From NCBI GenBank assembly GCA_016212925.1, contig JACRDF010000037.1, forward strand, positions 122,790 to 186,789: a stretch of 64,000 nucleotides of DNA. Direction: 5' to 3'. The notes beneath the pieces were generated by a model. It worked only from the letters and a program-made list of their open reading frames with translations. It was not told the DNA's origin and made no database searches. Position numbers and translations under genes: made by a program. Position 1 is the first letter of the stretch. The number at the start of each line of letters is the position of its first letter. The DNA is from Desulfomonile tiedjei. Its GTDB lineage: Bacteria; Desulfobacterota; Desulfomonilia; Desulfomonilales; Desulfomonilaceae. Shown here one piece after another: positions 46,077-55,944 of this stretch.

Positions 46077-47948
46077 TTACTGAAATGCGAATATCTTCTC
46101 CTGTCCGCCTGGGGGAGTTATATAAAGCTGCACTCCGTTTTGTCCCGTGGTTTGCAGATAATCCAGGAACAACTCGTGGCTGCCTGCTTGGAGGTCTATG
46201 GTTCCTGACTGATCCTGAACCTTGGCCGGCCCCTCAGCGTTGACTACGATCTTCTTTCCTATTATGAGACGTGCCGCGTCCTTGCAAACCACACGGAATT
46301 TGTACGCTCCGGCCTCTTGCTGGTTCAGGGAGAATTTCACGTAGAATCTCAACCCCAGCCAGTCCTCTCGTTTGGGGACGCCGGGGAACTCCTTCGATCC
46401 CCGGTCCAGCGGATAATCAACGGCCTTGGTGAAAAACATGCCCGATGGGGAGAGCTTGTTGTAATTAGGGATTTTCTTTGTTCCCGGCTTCATAAAGTAC
46501 ACAAAAGCGGGGATAAGGGCCATTTTACCGGTCTCCGCGGTGACGCCGGCAATAGGTGTAGAGGGAGAAAAGAACTGCTCCTCTTTTTCGGGTTGGGTTA
46601 CGTAAAGTTCCAGGAGCGGCTCGCCGCTCGGGTGGAAATAGTCCACGGTAATGGGGAAGCTCCCTTGCTGAAGAAAAGCCCAACCAAGCTTCCCTTGCGG
46701 ATCGGCCTTGGTCCCCCCGGTAACCTCCGCAACAGTGGATTTCCCTATCGTCAACTTGGCATAGTGATCGGCGAGCAGCCTGAAAGCGAAAATTCCCGCG
46801 CCCTCCACATTGAAGAAGCCCTGGTAATGCAATCCTACCATGTCCTTTCGGTCGGGTAGGCCGGGGAAGCCTTCCCCTCCGCGTATGTTCAACTCTGAAG
46901 CGATCAGCCTCCCCACGGGGCTGAGTTTGCTAAAATCAGGTCCTTCCGGGTAGTTACCCTTGGGCACGAAGTAAACCTGTCCCCACAATACGTCATAAGG
47001 TTTGGCCGGCTCTTGCCATCCGGCCAGTCCGCTTCCTATTGAAAAGACCTGCTCCTTGCCAAGGGGCTGAGTCACGAAGAGCTTCAGCACAGGGGGTCCC
47101 TTGGAATTGAAACTGTCCACGATGATTGTGTGGACACCTTCTGCCAGATGGGTAAACGCGGTCTTGGAAGAAGGAGCGTGGACTCCATCGTTTTCAATAA
47201 GCGTCTTGTCGTCGATATGCATTCTGGCGCCGTCTTTGGAATCAAGGCGCCACTTGAATATGCCTTCCCCGGAGACCAGGAACATGCCCATAAAACGCAT
47301 CCCCAGGCCCTCAGTATTCTCAGGGAGGTTTGCCGGTTCGTTGTCCCCGGTGGCCGCATCTAAGTTGATCCGGTCCGCTGTGACGGCCTGCTTCGGTCGA
47401 AACGCGGTGTAATCCGGCAGCGCTTGGATATTTTCCGGGAGTTTGTATACATTGACAGAGAAGGTACCTTTGCCGCCGGGGATTTCGGCGGCTATCAAAC
47501 CGGGCGCGGGTCTACTGGGAGCTGGAGCGACCCTTTCTCTGGAGACCGGCCCTCGTTCCTGGCTCGGCACAGCTTCGGAAATAGGCTGTCTGGGCCCTGG
47601 CCGGGGAGGCGTCGGTGGAGCGGTCTCAGGCCCTTTCTTGAGGATCATAGGGCCGGTGGAAGGCTTGCCGGGACTTATCTCCAGAGGCTTCCCTTCATCC
47701 TCGGCCGCTTCGTCGACCTCCTCTTCCGCAGCAGGCGCCGACGGCCTGGCTTTCTCCCGAGGGGACGGTTCTCCTGATTCCACTTGGAAAGATTCTATCT
47801 GGTCGGGCGAGAACTTCAGCGGCACCTTTTGGGTTGGACCGCCTTTCTTCTTGATGACAAGATAGTCCTCACCGAATATAGGGATTGCTGTAGCAAAGAT
47901 GAAAATGCCGATCACAACCAGGGTGATCTTCAAGACCAATGATTTCAT
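46077..47948 (-). CDS. Exported protein with three PA14-like repeats
   Basis: The 623-residue protein has a signal peptide or anchor (about 1-26), a Glu/Pro-rich linker (about 55-160), and three copies of a roughly 150-residue unit (about 165-295, 310-455 and 465-620). Each unit ends in a LYVTQP/LFVTQP/LYITPP strand and contains G-x-FKWRL/FAFRL/YKFRV, a KDGARM/HYAKLT/KDAARL acidic turn and a GxHxIxVDxF/xITVDYF/ELFLDYL strand. The pattern suits PA14-type carbohydrate-binding folds. It is the last gene of a run with a lytic transglycosylase and a membrane protein, so a wall or surface-sugar role is plausible. Confidence 0.75.
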   Translation of the reverse strand: MKSLVLKITLVVIGIFIFATAIPIFGEDYLVIKKKGGPTQKVPLKFSPDQIESFQVESGEPSPREKARPSAPAAEEEVDEAAEDEGKPLEISPGKPSTGPMILKKGPETAPPTPPRPGPRQPISEAVPSQERGPVSRERVAPAPSRPAPGLIAAEIPGGKGTFSVNVYKLPENIQALPDYTAFRPKQAVTADRINLDAATGDNEPANLPENTEGLGMRFMGMFLVSGEGIFKWRLDSKDGARMHIDDKTLIENDGVHAPSSKTAFTHLAEGVHTIIVDSFNSKGPPVLKLFVTQPLGKEQVFSIGSGLAGWQEPAKPYDVLWGQVYFVPKGNYPEGPDFSKLSPVGRLIASELNIRGGEGFPGLPDRKDMVGLHYQGFFNVEGAGIFAFRLLADHYAKLTIGKSTVAEVTGGTKADPQGKLGWAFLQQGSFPITVDYFHPSGEPLLELYVTQPEKEEQFFSPSTPIAGVTAETGKMALIPAFVYFMKPGTKKIPNYNKLSPSGMFFTKAVDYPLDRGSKEFPGVPKREDWLGLRFYVKFSLNQQEAGAYKFRVVCKDAARLIIGKKIVVNAEGPAKVQDQSGTIDLQAGSHELFLDYLQTTGQNGVQLYITPPGGQEKIFAFQ

Positions 47949-48124
47949 CTGCTCACCTCATCCCGGAGCCTGCTTGATCGGCTGGCATGTTTAACCGGCC
48001 TACATTAACGCATCCGGATGTCGTTTCTCGTTCTCCTCTATTCATACCGCGACAAAACTGGCCGGCGACCCCTTCTTCCAAAGATCTATTCGGCCGAGGC
48101 GGTTCCGCGTCCGATTCAACTCGC

Positions 48125-48796
48125 CTATTGCTGCTTTTCAGACCTGGCTAACCCTTTCTTGGCTTCAGCCGTTTTTGAGCCCTTTTGCCGGACCGGAATA
48201 GGGCTGTCAGTGAAACGATTGTATACGGACAGTACCTTTTTTACAAACCTTTCAGCAGCATCCGAACGAGTCAGCTTTTGCACGGGCCCTGGGCCTATGT
48301 TGTACGCGGCGAGCGCCAAAAAGGTGCTCTCGGGCTCCGATGAGTATCGTTCGAAACAGGTGCGCAAATAGGACGCGCCGGCCATTATATTTTGGTGCGG
48401 GTCCCATGGATCAGTAACCCCTAAAACATTGAGCACCACGGGACGAAGTTGCATCAGGCCCCGAGCGCCTTTGCCGGAAGCAGCCTTCGGCCTGAAGCTT
48501 GATTCCACATGAGTTACCGCGGTCAGCAAAATGGGGTCGATGTCGAACTCTTTCCCGGCCGAAACAAGTATGCCGGCATAATCGGGGTTCCCACCCAGGC
48601 AACGGACCATCGTTGCCACCTTGCGCAACTCTTGCCGGGCCCTTGGACTCGGACATGGCGAGGAGCATCGCTGTACGGAGACCAAGGCGATCTTTTCGGC
48701 CGTGCTGCTTACAGTCCCAGACCGCGAGTTCCCCTCGTTAAAGGCGCTGGGAATCAACCCAGCAAGCGATAAACAGAGCATGCCCTCCAGGATCAT
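48125..48796 (-). CDS. SLT-type lytic transglycosylase
   Basis: The 223-residue protein has a possible N-terminal signal (MLCLSLAGLIPSAF) and a goose-lysozyme-like SLT domain. The catalytic Glu lies in THVESSFRPKAASGKGARGLMQL, followed by DPHQNIMAGASYL and AAYNIGPGPV. It cleaves peptidoglycan glycan strands. The ATG overlaps the upstream stop (ATGA), so it is coupled to the membrane-protein gene. A short Lys-rich tail follows. Confidence 0.9.
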   Translation of the reverse strand: MILEGMLCLSLAGLIPSAFNEGNSRSGTVSSTAEKIALVSVQRCSSPCPSPRARQELRKVATMVRCLGGNPDYAGILVSAGKEFDIDPILLTAVTHVESSFRPKAASGKGARGLMQLRPVVLNVLGVTDPWDPHQNIMAGASYLRTCFERYSSEPESTFLALAAYNIGPGPVQKLTRSDAAERFVKKVLSVYNRFTDSPIPVRQKGSKTAEAKKGLARSEKQQ

Positions 48797-50316
48797 CTAA
48801 AGTTACCTGAAGAAACCATCGCGCTTGGAGGGTCGGTCTCCTCAATGTGTACGGCTGGATCACCCGCCACCTGCACCACCTGTTCGTCTGCCTCCGACCC
48901 TTCCTCCTCATCGGTTTTCCATGAAGAAGGATACCTTTCTACAAAATTCACCTGGAACGGCAGATACTTGAGCCTTCCCACATCCTTGGCCAGGCGTCCC
49001 GACGTTTCCAGCCCCACCAACTCCCGCACCCCTTCAGGGGTGATAGATTCCGAGATGGCCTCCGCAGAAAAATAGCGCACATTAAACGCACTCTGGCTCA
49101 ACGGATTGAACATCCTTTCGGCGGACACAATCCCTTTGAGGTCCGGAATTAACTTGCGCTCGAAGTCTCCCTTGGCTTCAACATAAACAAGGCTCGACCT
49201 GAACCTGTACACCGCCATTAACGAACGGGCTTGATCCAGGAAGCTCTTGCCAAGCAGAATTATGGAGACGTTCAACAAGATGTCTACGATCAGGCTGAGC
49301 AGGTAAAGCCGAAAGAAATCCTCGTACCCCACCGAAAAACTGGGATACTGCATCAGTATGATCTGAAGGAAACCGACTAACACCATCACTGAGCCCAGTG
49401 CCAGACTGAGAATTGCTGCCAGTCGAGACGAGGTTCTTACATGCTCGGGGAAACCTTCTATGAGCGTGCCAATCAACGTTTCTCCGTCCTCACACACCAC
49501 CGGACGGGACCGAGATATCCGGTTGGCAAAACCTTTGTGGGCAAAAATCTTCGACCCCTCTTCCAATATGGCGAAAAATACGGACGGATGGCCTTTGCCT
49601 TCCACGATCATGGAATCCATCTCCCGCCCCATTCTGGGTTTCTTCAGGGGCACGAGACTTAAGGCAATCCCAAAGCGAAGAAGACAGACTACAAGCAGAA
49701 GGTTGTAAAAAGGCAAAGGTGACGGAATCACGTACCCCGCGCCGAGCCCCATACCGGCCAGATACGGCGGCAGGTACTCCAGCAGTTTGAACAGGAAATG
49801 AATCACGATTGCGATGGCTATGGCCTTCCAAACGAAGCGTATGTTCCATCGCACTATTTCGCCGGGAATATCCGAAATGAACCGTGCATTGGACCATACC
49901 TTTCCAAGCAACAGGAAGATCAGAGACGGGGCTTTCTCGTAAGATCGAAGCTTTCCCTCTTTCAATCCCAAGGAAACGCTCTCCGGCCGATAGAAATCGC
50001 CTGCCCAGCGAAGTGATACGCGAAGGCGCGCCATTTCTCTCAAGCCGCCGAGAAGCCAGTTTATTCCCACGATCAGGCCTGCCAATGCAGCCACAGTTGT
50101 CATGAAAGTCCCTAAGATGAACGGGACGTAACTCAATATGAACTCGTTCACCTGCTCCGGCAGTCTCAGCGGAAAGAACTCCTTCAATTCGTACAAGCGC
50201 GCTACCGATCCCAAACTAACCAGGGCTCCCAGCCCGGCCAGGATTATCCCGTACAAGAGTGTGTGATTTGGCAGTTTCACTACGTCGCTGGATCGTGTCG
50301 ATTTCAAAGAAAGCAT
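48793..50316 (-). CDS. Large hypothetical membrane protein
   Basis: This 507-residue protein has about six membrane segments (about 20-40, 62-90, 165-190, 205-225, 298-323 and 335-358) and a cytoplasmic region with GKGHPSVFFAILEEGSKIFAHKGFANRISRSRP. Its acidic C-terminal tail (DEEEGSEADEQVVQV) is striking. No family recognised. It is translationally coupled to the lytic transglycosylase, so the three genes probably form one envelope unit. Confidence 0.8.
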   Translation of the reverse strand: MLSLKSTRSSDVVKLPNHTLLYGIILAGLGALVSLGSVARLYELKEFFPLRLPEQVNEFILSYVPFILGTFMTTVAALAGLIVGINWLLGGLREMARLRVSLRWAGDFYRPESVSLGLKEGKLRSYEKAPSLIFLLLGKVWSNARFISDIPGEIVRWNIRFVWKAIAIAIVIHFLFKLLEYLPPYLAGMGLGAGYVIPSPLPFYNLLLVVCLLRFGIALSLVPLKKPRMGREMDSMIVEGKGHPSVFFAILEEGSKIFAHKGFANRISRSRPVVCEDGETLIGTLIEGFPEHVRTSSRLAAILSLALGSVMVLVGFLQIILMQYPSFSVGYEDFFRLYLLSLIVDILLNVSIILLGKSFLDQARSLMAVYRFRSSLVYVEAKGDFERKLIPDLKGIVSAERMFNPLSQSAFNVRYFSAEAISESITPEGVRELVGLETSGRLAKDVGRLKYLPFQVNFVERYPSSWKTDEEEGSEADEQVVQVAGDPAVHIEETDPPSAMVSSGNFR

Positions 50317-50598
50317 GCATAACCCCGGATTATGTTCTCTCCGGATGCCTTAGCAGATATAATAAACCCTGTCAAATGAAAATGTTATATGAGTTTGTTA
50401 AACCAATTAGTTATGCCACAGCGGAGGTGGCCCCCCAAGCACGATTTCATGGGCAGCATCACTGCCATACGGCTTGAAAACACCCAAAAGGCCCTGAACC
50501 ACCCTAGCCAATTTTACGTTGACAACGGGCCTGAATTTTACTACACGGGTGCCGTATCTAATGGAACCCCATCAAATATTGATACCAGGAGAAGCAAA

Positions 50599-50763
50599 AT
50601 GGGTACGCTTGATGTTTCCGGAGCCCAAAATCAACGCCGACCTTATCGGCGCCTCCGAGAGGACCCCAGATATGATGAAATTAAGCGAATAATCGAGGAC
50701 TTTCCCGCGGACAAAATGGAGAAGCTGAAGGATTATATTCAACGCTGGCTGCGAAGTTCGTGA
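50599..50763 (+). CDS. Small charged protein (54 residues)
   Basis: AGGAG 7 bases before ATG 50599 and a strong terminator right after the stop mark this short gene. The sequence, MGTLDVSGAQNQRRPYRRL then EDPRYDEIKRIIEDFPADKM and EKLKDYIQRWLRSS, is highly charged and helical. No family recognised. A longer frame upstream has no start signal and is ignored. Confidence 0.65.
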   Translation: MGTLDVSGAQNQRRPYRRLREDPRYDEIKRIIEDFPADKMEKLKDYIQRWLRSS

Positions 50764-50787
50764 AGTGAAGCGACACGTGTACAAGAA

Positions 50788-50818
50788 GCGGGCGGCTCTA
50801 TGCCGCCCATTTTTTTTG
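50788..50818 (+). terminator. Rho-independent terminator
   Basis: GGGCGGC-TCTAT-GCCGCCC followed by ATTTTTTTTG is a classic terminator, 25 bp after the small gene's stop. Confidence 0.9.
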
Positions 50819-50936
50819 TTATCCGTGTGCAGGAGAGCAATGCTGTTACCATTTTCGTTCAAAACGTGAGCCCAGCCCCCACCACCGAGGCGTGCGCGCC
50901 GTACGGCTTTCATTTAGGCCGATGCGCGATCGAACC

Positions 50937-51037
50937 TAGTGATTCTTAAAAGTCTTTTCCGAATGGAGTCGCACTGCTGGACAAGCCAGCAGTGGCACCC
51001 ATGAGGCAATCGGCCATTACTTTCGAGAACTGCTATA
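50937..51037. repeat. MITE-like element family 2, copy D
   Basis: TAGTGATTCTTAAAAGTCTT at the left and ATTACTTTCGAGAACTGCTA at the right are inverted matches around CACTGCTGG-ACAAG-CCAGCAGTG, in the same orientation as copy A. Confidence 0.8.
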
Positions 51038-51094
51038 AGTGATATTAACGTGGGTCGGCACGAACGCGGGATACCCGCCACGCTTATACGGAAT

Positions 51095-51253
51095 CGCTTT
51101 CAAACGATGAAGGTTTCTCGAACCCAAATCAGCACTGACCTGGTGCCCAGGTCAGTGGCACCCAGCAGCCAAAACATCACCGGTCTTGGTTGCCACGGCC
51201 CTGAGGTCGCTCAGGTCAGTGCCGGATGTACCTGATTATTCACTGTTTGAGCG
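51095..51253. repeat. MITE-like element family 3, copy B
   Basis: CGCTTTCAAACGATGAA at the left and TTCACTGTTTGAGCG at the right are inverted ends. The centre has the same CACTGACCTGG-CCAGGTCAGTG hairpin as copy A. It lies 58 bp from the family-2 copy D, with no gene between them. Confidence 0.75.
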
Positions 51254-51288
51254 CGACCTGATATTATTCGCATGAAGGGGGATGGATA

Positions 51289-52839
51289 TTACTCCCATTC
51301 GATGGTGCTGGGAGGCTTCGACGATATGTCGTAGACCACTCGGTTGATGCCACGCACCTCCCTGATTATGCGGTTTGAAATCGCACCCAGCACTTCATGC
51401 GGTATGGGAAACCAGTCCGCGGTCATCCCATCAGTTGCCTCCACAGCTCTAAGCGCAGCGACATGCTCATAGGTGCGCTCATCTCCCATGACCCCCACTG
51501 AGCGGACGGGTAGCAGGACCACAAATGCCTGCCAAATATCGCGGTACAGACCGGCCTTGCGGATTTCCTCCATTGCGATCGCGTCCGCCTCTTGCAGTAG
51601 CGCTACCCTTTCGGGTGTGACTTCCCCGAGGATCCTGACGGCCAGTCCGGGTCCGGGGAACGGGTGCCTCCACACTATGCTTTCGGGGACCCCCAACTCC
51701 ATACCCAGCTCCCTGACCTCGTCTTTAAAGAGTTCTCTCAGGGGTTCTATTAGCTTGAGGTGCATTCTGTCGGGCAGGCCTCCAACGTTGTGGTGGCTTT
51801 TTATCGTAGCGGACGGACCGCCCTTGAACGAAACGCTTTCTATAACGTCCGGATAGAGTGTGCCCTGTGCCAAAAATTTGACATCAGGGAACTTTGAGGA
51901 CTCTTCCTCGAAAACCCTGATGAACTCCTCTCCAATGATCTTTCTTTTGCGTTCCGGATCAGTCACCCCGCGAAGTTTGCTTAGGAATCGATCGGAAGCG
52001 TCCACATAATCCAATTTGATGCCGAGATGATCCTGAAAGGTGGACAATACTTCATGCACCTCTCCCTTTCTCAGAAGCCCGTTGTTGACGAAGATGGGAT
52101 GAAGTTGGTCCGACAAGGCTTTGTGCAACAGGGCCACCATGACCGATGAATCTACTCCGCCGGACAGCGCGGCCACGACATGGTCCTTGCCTACCAGGGC
52201 TCTCACTTCGGCAGTCACCGTGCCGACAAAAGACGCCATTGACCACTCTGGCTTGATGCATGCGATCTGAAACAGAAAATTCTTTAAAATCCTTGAACCT
52301 TCAGGCGTATGCACTACCTCCGGATGAAACTGCACCCCCGTAATACGGTGGTCTTCGCTTTCAAAGGAAGCCACCGCGGTCTCCGCAGTCCGTGAAGATA
52401 TCTGAAAGCCCGCGGGCGGAAGAACAACCTTGTCTCCGTGGCTCATCCACACCTGTGCCCCTTCGCGAACTCCGTCAAGGAGGACCGAATCCGCCAGGAC
52501 ACTTGCTAGGTGGGTCCGCCCATACTCTCGTTCCCGCTGCGCCGGCTCCACCTTCCCTCCGAGGACGTGAGCTATCGCCTGCAGGCCATAACAGATCCCC
52601 AGAACGGGCACATCTTGTTGAAGAATCCGACTGTCGAGCTGGGGCGAGTTCTCGTCGTAGATGCTTGCTGGTCCGCCGGACAGTATAATTCCAGCCGGCT
52701 TCTTTTGCTCGACAACCTCCATAGCTCGATTAAAGGGGTGAATCTCGCAGTAAACGCCGGCTTCCCGAATGCGTCGCGCAATAAGCTGGGTGTATTGGCC
52801 GCCAAAATCGACGATCAAAACGTATGGGGGAGCAGTCAC
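51289..52839 (-). CDS. guaA: GMP synthase (glutamine-hydrolysing)
   Basis: The 516-residue enzyme converts XMP to GMP. The class-I glutamine amidotransferase domain (about 1-195) has the catalytic Cys 83 in [10 protein letters not shown] and a His in [11 protein letters not shown]. The PP-loop ATPase domain starts with [12 protein letters not shown]. The C-terminal dimerisation domain ends [18 protein letters not shown]. The open frame extends to 53019, but GTG at 52839 is strongly preferred: AGGAGG lies 8 bases upstream and the length is standard. It appears to be alone here without guaB. Confidence 0.96.
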   Translation of the reverse strand: MTAPPYVLIVDFGGQYTQLIARRIREAGVYCEIHPFNRAMEVVEQKKPAGIILSGGPASIYDENSPQLDSRILQQDVPVLGICYGLQAIAHVLGGKVEPAQREREYGRTHLASVLADSVLLDGVREGAQVWMSHGDKVVLPPAGFQISSRTAETAVASFESEDHRITGVQFHPEVVHTPEGSRILKNFLFQIACIKPEWSMASFVGTVTAEVRALVGKDHVVAALSGGVDSSVMVALLHKALSDQLHPIFVNNGLLRKGEVHEVLSTFQDHLGIKLDYVDASDRFLSKLRGVTDPERKRKIIGEEFIRVFEEESSKFPDVKFLAQGTLYPDVIESVSFKGGPSATIKSHHNVGGLPDRMHLKLIEPLRELFKDEVRELGMELGVPESIVWRHPFPGPGLAVRILGEVTPERVALLQEADAIAMEEIRKAGLYRDIWQAFVVLLPVRSVGVMGDERTYEHVAALRAVEATDGMTADWFPIPHEVLGAISNRIIREVRGINRVVYDISSKPPSTIEWE

Positions 52840-53024
52840 CTCGCCTACCTCCTGGCGCTGGCGCGGTGGCCGAGCCGCGCGCCGCTGTTGAGTGAAAAGG
52901 GGTATTTTACCAGGGAAACTGCTTTGTGCAATCCCGCGTCCCGCGAGCCCCCCACAATTTCCTTGTTTTGAATGCCACTCTATGTTGGTGCCCTGAGTCG
53001 GCGTTTCGGTTCTGGCCATTGTAA

Positions 53025-53057
53025 TAAAAAAAGACCGGGCGTATACCCGGTCTTTTC
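53025..53057 (-). terminator. Terminator of the small exported protein gene
   Basis: On the minus strand, AAAAGACCGGG-TATACG-CCCGGTCTTTTTTT is a strong stem and U run, about 30 bp after the stop of the gene at 53086. It also insulates the guaA promoter. Confidence 0.9.
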
Positions 53058-53085
53058 AGCATATATAGCTCTTCGAGAATTATTT

Positions 53086-53547
53086 CTACTTAACCGCCTG
53101 CTTCTTTACCATTTCATACTTCAGGCCCGGGACAACACAGGGATTGCAGCCAGGTGAAGTAACCTTCAGGCTTTCCACGTTGCTGACGAGTTTCGAGCCC
53201 GCGGGAATCGCAGGAGGAGCACCCCAAGCAACAGGGCCACCGTATGCGGGAGCAACGCACTTCGGCGGGATGATCTGAACTTTCATGGCGCAAGATGTGC
53301 CCTTCCAGACGCCCCAGGGACGGAAGCCGCCGGTGTACTGATCGCAGCCATCCAAAAGCAGGGTGCTGTCGCCACCGGGTGTGCCCTTGGAATCCTTCAA
53401 GATAGAGGTCTTTACCTTCATGGGGATCATAATCATGTCCCCTGTGGTAGCACAACCCGGCATGCCGGCCATGAAAGCGCTAGCTGCACCAACCGTGGTT
53501 ATGATCAGAGCCAAAGCGCTGAACACAACGATCATTCTTTTAACCAT
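53086..53547 (-). CDS. Exported hypothetical protein
   Basis: The 153-residue protein has a signal peptide (VKRMIVVFSALALIITTVGAASAF), and six Cys in the mature part (GCATTG, DGCDQY, SCAMKV, PKCVAP, GCNPC). No family recognised. AAAGGAGGA lies 7 bases before ATG 53547; a TTG two codons upstream is not used. It has its own terminator and so is probably well expressed. Confidence 0.8.
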   Translation of the reverse strand: MVKRMIVVFSALALIITTVGAASAFMAGMPGCATTGDMIMIPMKVKTSILKDSKGTPGGDSTLLLDGCDQYTGGFRPWGVWKGTSCAMKVQIIPPKCVAPAYGGPVAWGAPPAIPAGSKLVSNVESLKVTSPGCNPCVVPGLKYEMVKKQAVK

Positions 53548-53925
53548 ACCCAAATCCTCCTTTTATTAGGTCCCACCGACCAGTAGCCAGGGAACCGAAT
53601 TTGGAATTATAGACAATAAAACACGTTTGCCATTTTGATTATCAGAACAATCCAGGGAAGTCAAGACATTTTTTCCTGGGAGAGCCTGATTTCACCCTGC
53701 AATCCATATGGAGCATACCAGTAAAAATTTCAGGTTTCAAACTTTTTTTCCAAAAAAAGTGTAAGGGTTCAGTTACCGGCGGTCGATGCACATCATATTC
53801 TTGTACAAATCTTCCATCCGGTTCAACATCCCCCCGTACTCTCTGTCTTACACAGGGGGTCAGGAGGAATTTTTCTGGCCTTGCCCGCGTAGCCGAGGGG
53901 CTACTGAAAGTCTGGGGGTCGCCAA
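53548..53925. other. Gene-free stretch
   Basis: No gene recognised. A hairpin-like tract CTTTTTTTCCAAAAAAAG is near 53743-53760, which resembles a terminator core or repeat. Confidence 0.4.
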
Positions 53926-55191
53926 TCACTGCGCCACATCCCTCGGGTCGGCCAGGCATCCAGCCAAGGCGCTGGCGGCAGCTACCGCGGGCGAAGACAA
54001 AATAACTTCGCTCTCGGGGTGCCCCATACGACCGACAAAATTCCGATTGGTCGTTGATACTGCGCGCTCTCCACGAGCCAAAATGCCCATGTAACCCCCA
54101 AGACACGGCCCGCACGTGGGCGTAGAAACAGCTCCGCCCGCCTTGATCATCTCTTCCACAATCCCCTCGGAGATCGCTTGCATCATTATCGTGGGTGTGC
54201 CCGGAATCACGATTAATCGCACCCCTTTGGCTACCTTGTTACCCTTAAGTATGGAAGCGGCGATTCGAAGATCTTCTATCCTGCCGTTGGTACAAGATCC
54301 TATCACGACCTGGTCCACCTTCATTCCCTTAACATCGGATATCGGCCGCACGTTCTCAGGTAGAAATGGCAGGGCCACTACCGGCTCCAGGGAACTCAGG
54401 TCTATTTCCAGCGCCTCCGCATATTCCGCATCCCGATCGGACTCATAAACCTTGTACGGGCGCGAGCCGTGAGAATCGGCAAATGATGCGGTGGCCTCGT
54501 CAAAGGGGAAGATACCGTTTTTCGCTCCGGCTTCTATCGCCATATTGGTGACTGTAAACCTATCAGACATGGTCAGGTGGCCGACCCCCTCCCCGGCAAA
54601 CTCCATGGCCCTATACAGGGCGCCGTCCACGCCGATCTGACCTATGATGTGGAGGATCACGTCCTTCCCTCCGACCCAAGGGCCGGGCTTACCTTTCAGC
54701 ACAAAGCGCATGGACTCGGGAACCTTGAACCAGCACGTCCCTGTAAGCATAGCCGCAGCAAAGTCCGTACTCCCTACGCCTGTGGAGAAAGCAGCCAGCG
54801 CGCCATAGGTACACGTGTGACTGTCAGCGCCAACCACGAGGTCGCCCGGAACCACGAGGCCTTGTTCAGGGAGCAGCACGTGTTCGATCCCCATGGTGCC
54901 CACATCGTAGAAATGGACAAGGCCCATTTCCTCGGCGAAAGCCCGCGATTTGATATGCATCATGGCCGACTCGATGTCTTTGGCAGGATTGAAATGGTCA
55001 AGGACTACGACGACTTTTTCCCGGTCGAATACGCGCTTGCCGCCGGCTTCCTGAAAAGGTTTCAGCGCCAAGGGGAGTGTAATGTCATTGGCCAAGGCTA
55101 TGTCCACGCGTGTTTGTATCAGATCACCGGGCCTTACCAGTTCCAGGTCCGCGTGGTCCGCTAGAATTTTCTCAGTGATAGTCATTCCCAT
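53926..55191 (-). CDS. LeuC/homoaconitase-type dehydratase large subunit (orphan)
   Basis: The protein of about 421 residues belongs to the aconitase superfamily, isopropylmalate dehydratase/homoaconitase large-subunit type. It has the [4Fe-4S] ligands Cys in [10 protein letters not shown] and CGPCLGG, plus [24 protein letters not shown]. It should isomerise a hydroxy-dicarboxylate but normally needs a LeuD-type small subunit, which is not beside it. ATG 55191 has an AAGGAA ribosome site; ATG 55185 is two codons later. It might act on methylmalate- or citrate-type intermediates. Leucine synthesis and lysine-type homoaconitate are both possible. Confidence 0.88.
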   Translation of the reverse strand: MGMTITEKILADHADLELVRPGDLIQTRVDIALANDITLPLALKPFQEAGGKRVFDREKVVVVLDHFNPAKDIESAMMHIKSRAFAEEMGLVHFYDVGTMGIEHVLLPEQGLVVPGDLVVGADSHTCTYGALAAFSTGVGSTDFAAAMLTGTCWFKVPESMRFVLKGKPGPWVGGKDVILHIIGQIGVDGALYRAMEFAGEGVGHLTMSDRFTVTNMAIEAGAKNGIFPFDEATASFADSHGSRPYKVYESDRDAEYAEALEIDLSSLEPVVALPFLPENVRPISDVKGMKVDQVVIGSCTNGRIEDLRIAASILKGNKVAKGVRLIVIPGTPTIMMQAISEGIVEEMIKAGGAVSTPTCGPCLGGYMGILARGERAVSTTNRNFVGRMGHPESEVILSSPAVAAASALAGCLADPRDVAQ

Positions 55192-55944
55192 GGGTCTATT
55201 TTCCTTGAGTTTCCATTTTCGCGCGGCTGTGAAGACCACCTACATATATCTGCCGCGCCTGAAAAGCGTCGAGGCACAAGCCTTATTGATGCTGTTCAAG
55301 ATTCCTGCTGCTCGCAGGGTCTTCATTATACTCCAACTGCCCCAAAAAAGCGCGGTGCAGTACGGGCGCACGGCAGAGGCCGTCTCAAAAGTCGTGCTCA
55401 TGTCGAAATCGTGTTACCACGATGGCGATTGTCTCTGCCGGGTGGCCCGGAGGTCTGGTGGGACAGGCTTCCAGCCTGTCTATTGGGATGACCGGCAATC
55501 CCGCGTTCTGCGCGGGACGGCCCCACCCGAGGGTCGCGAAGCGACAAGAGGTGATTTCCAGCCTGCGAGTACTCCCGGCATTCTTTGGACAGGGTAGCGT
55601 CCTCGCAACAGCCCCTCTTGTTCCTTCGGAACCCGGAGGCAGTGGCCTCCGGGCCACCCAGCCGAGGGAGATTGCTTCGGTAAGCTCGCAATGACCCAGT
55701 GGGAGGTCTCCGTTGAAGGAGTGCAACAACGAAGCCACTTCTCACACAACTGAGCAGCCCCCCCTGCCACAACAGTTATTGTCGAAGCCGCTTGAGGACC
55801 CCTTACAGCAAATGAAACATCGCAACATCTTACATAGCGCCATTGGCGCTGCCAGCGACAATGGCGCCAAATCATGGAAGTTTTTGGGGAGGGGTCCGGG
55901 GAGGCCCTTTTTGTTCGGCCTCCCCGACAATTCTCCAAAAGCGC
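55192..55944. other. Repeat-rich, gene-free stretch
   Basis: No gene is convincing. The tract has a GGGACAGGCTTCCAGCCTGTC hairpin near 55459, GGGATGACCGGCAATCCCG, a half CATTGCGAG repeat at 55672-55694, and GGGGAGGCCC to GGGCCTCCCC near 55892-55925, a strong stem downstream of rfbD with no U tract. Confidence 0.5.
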
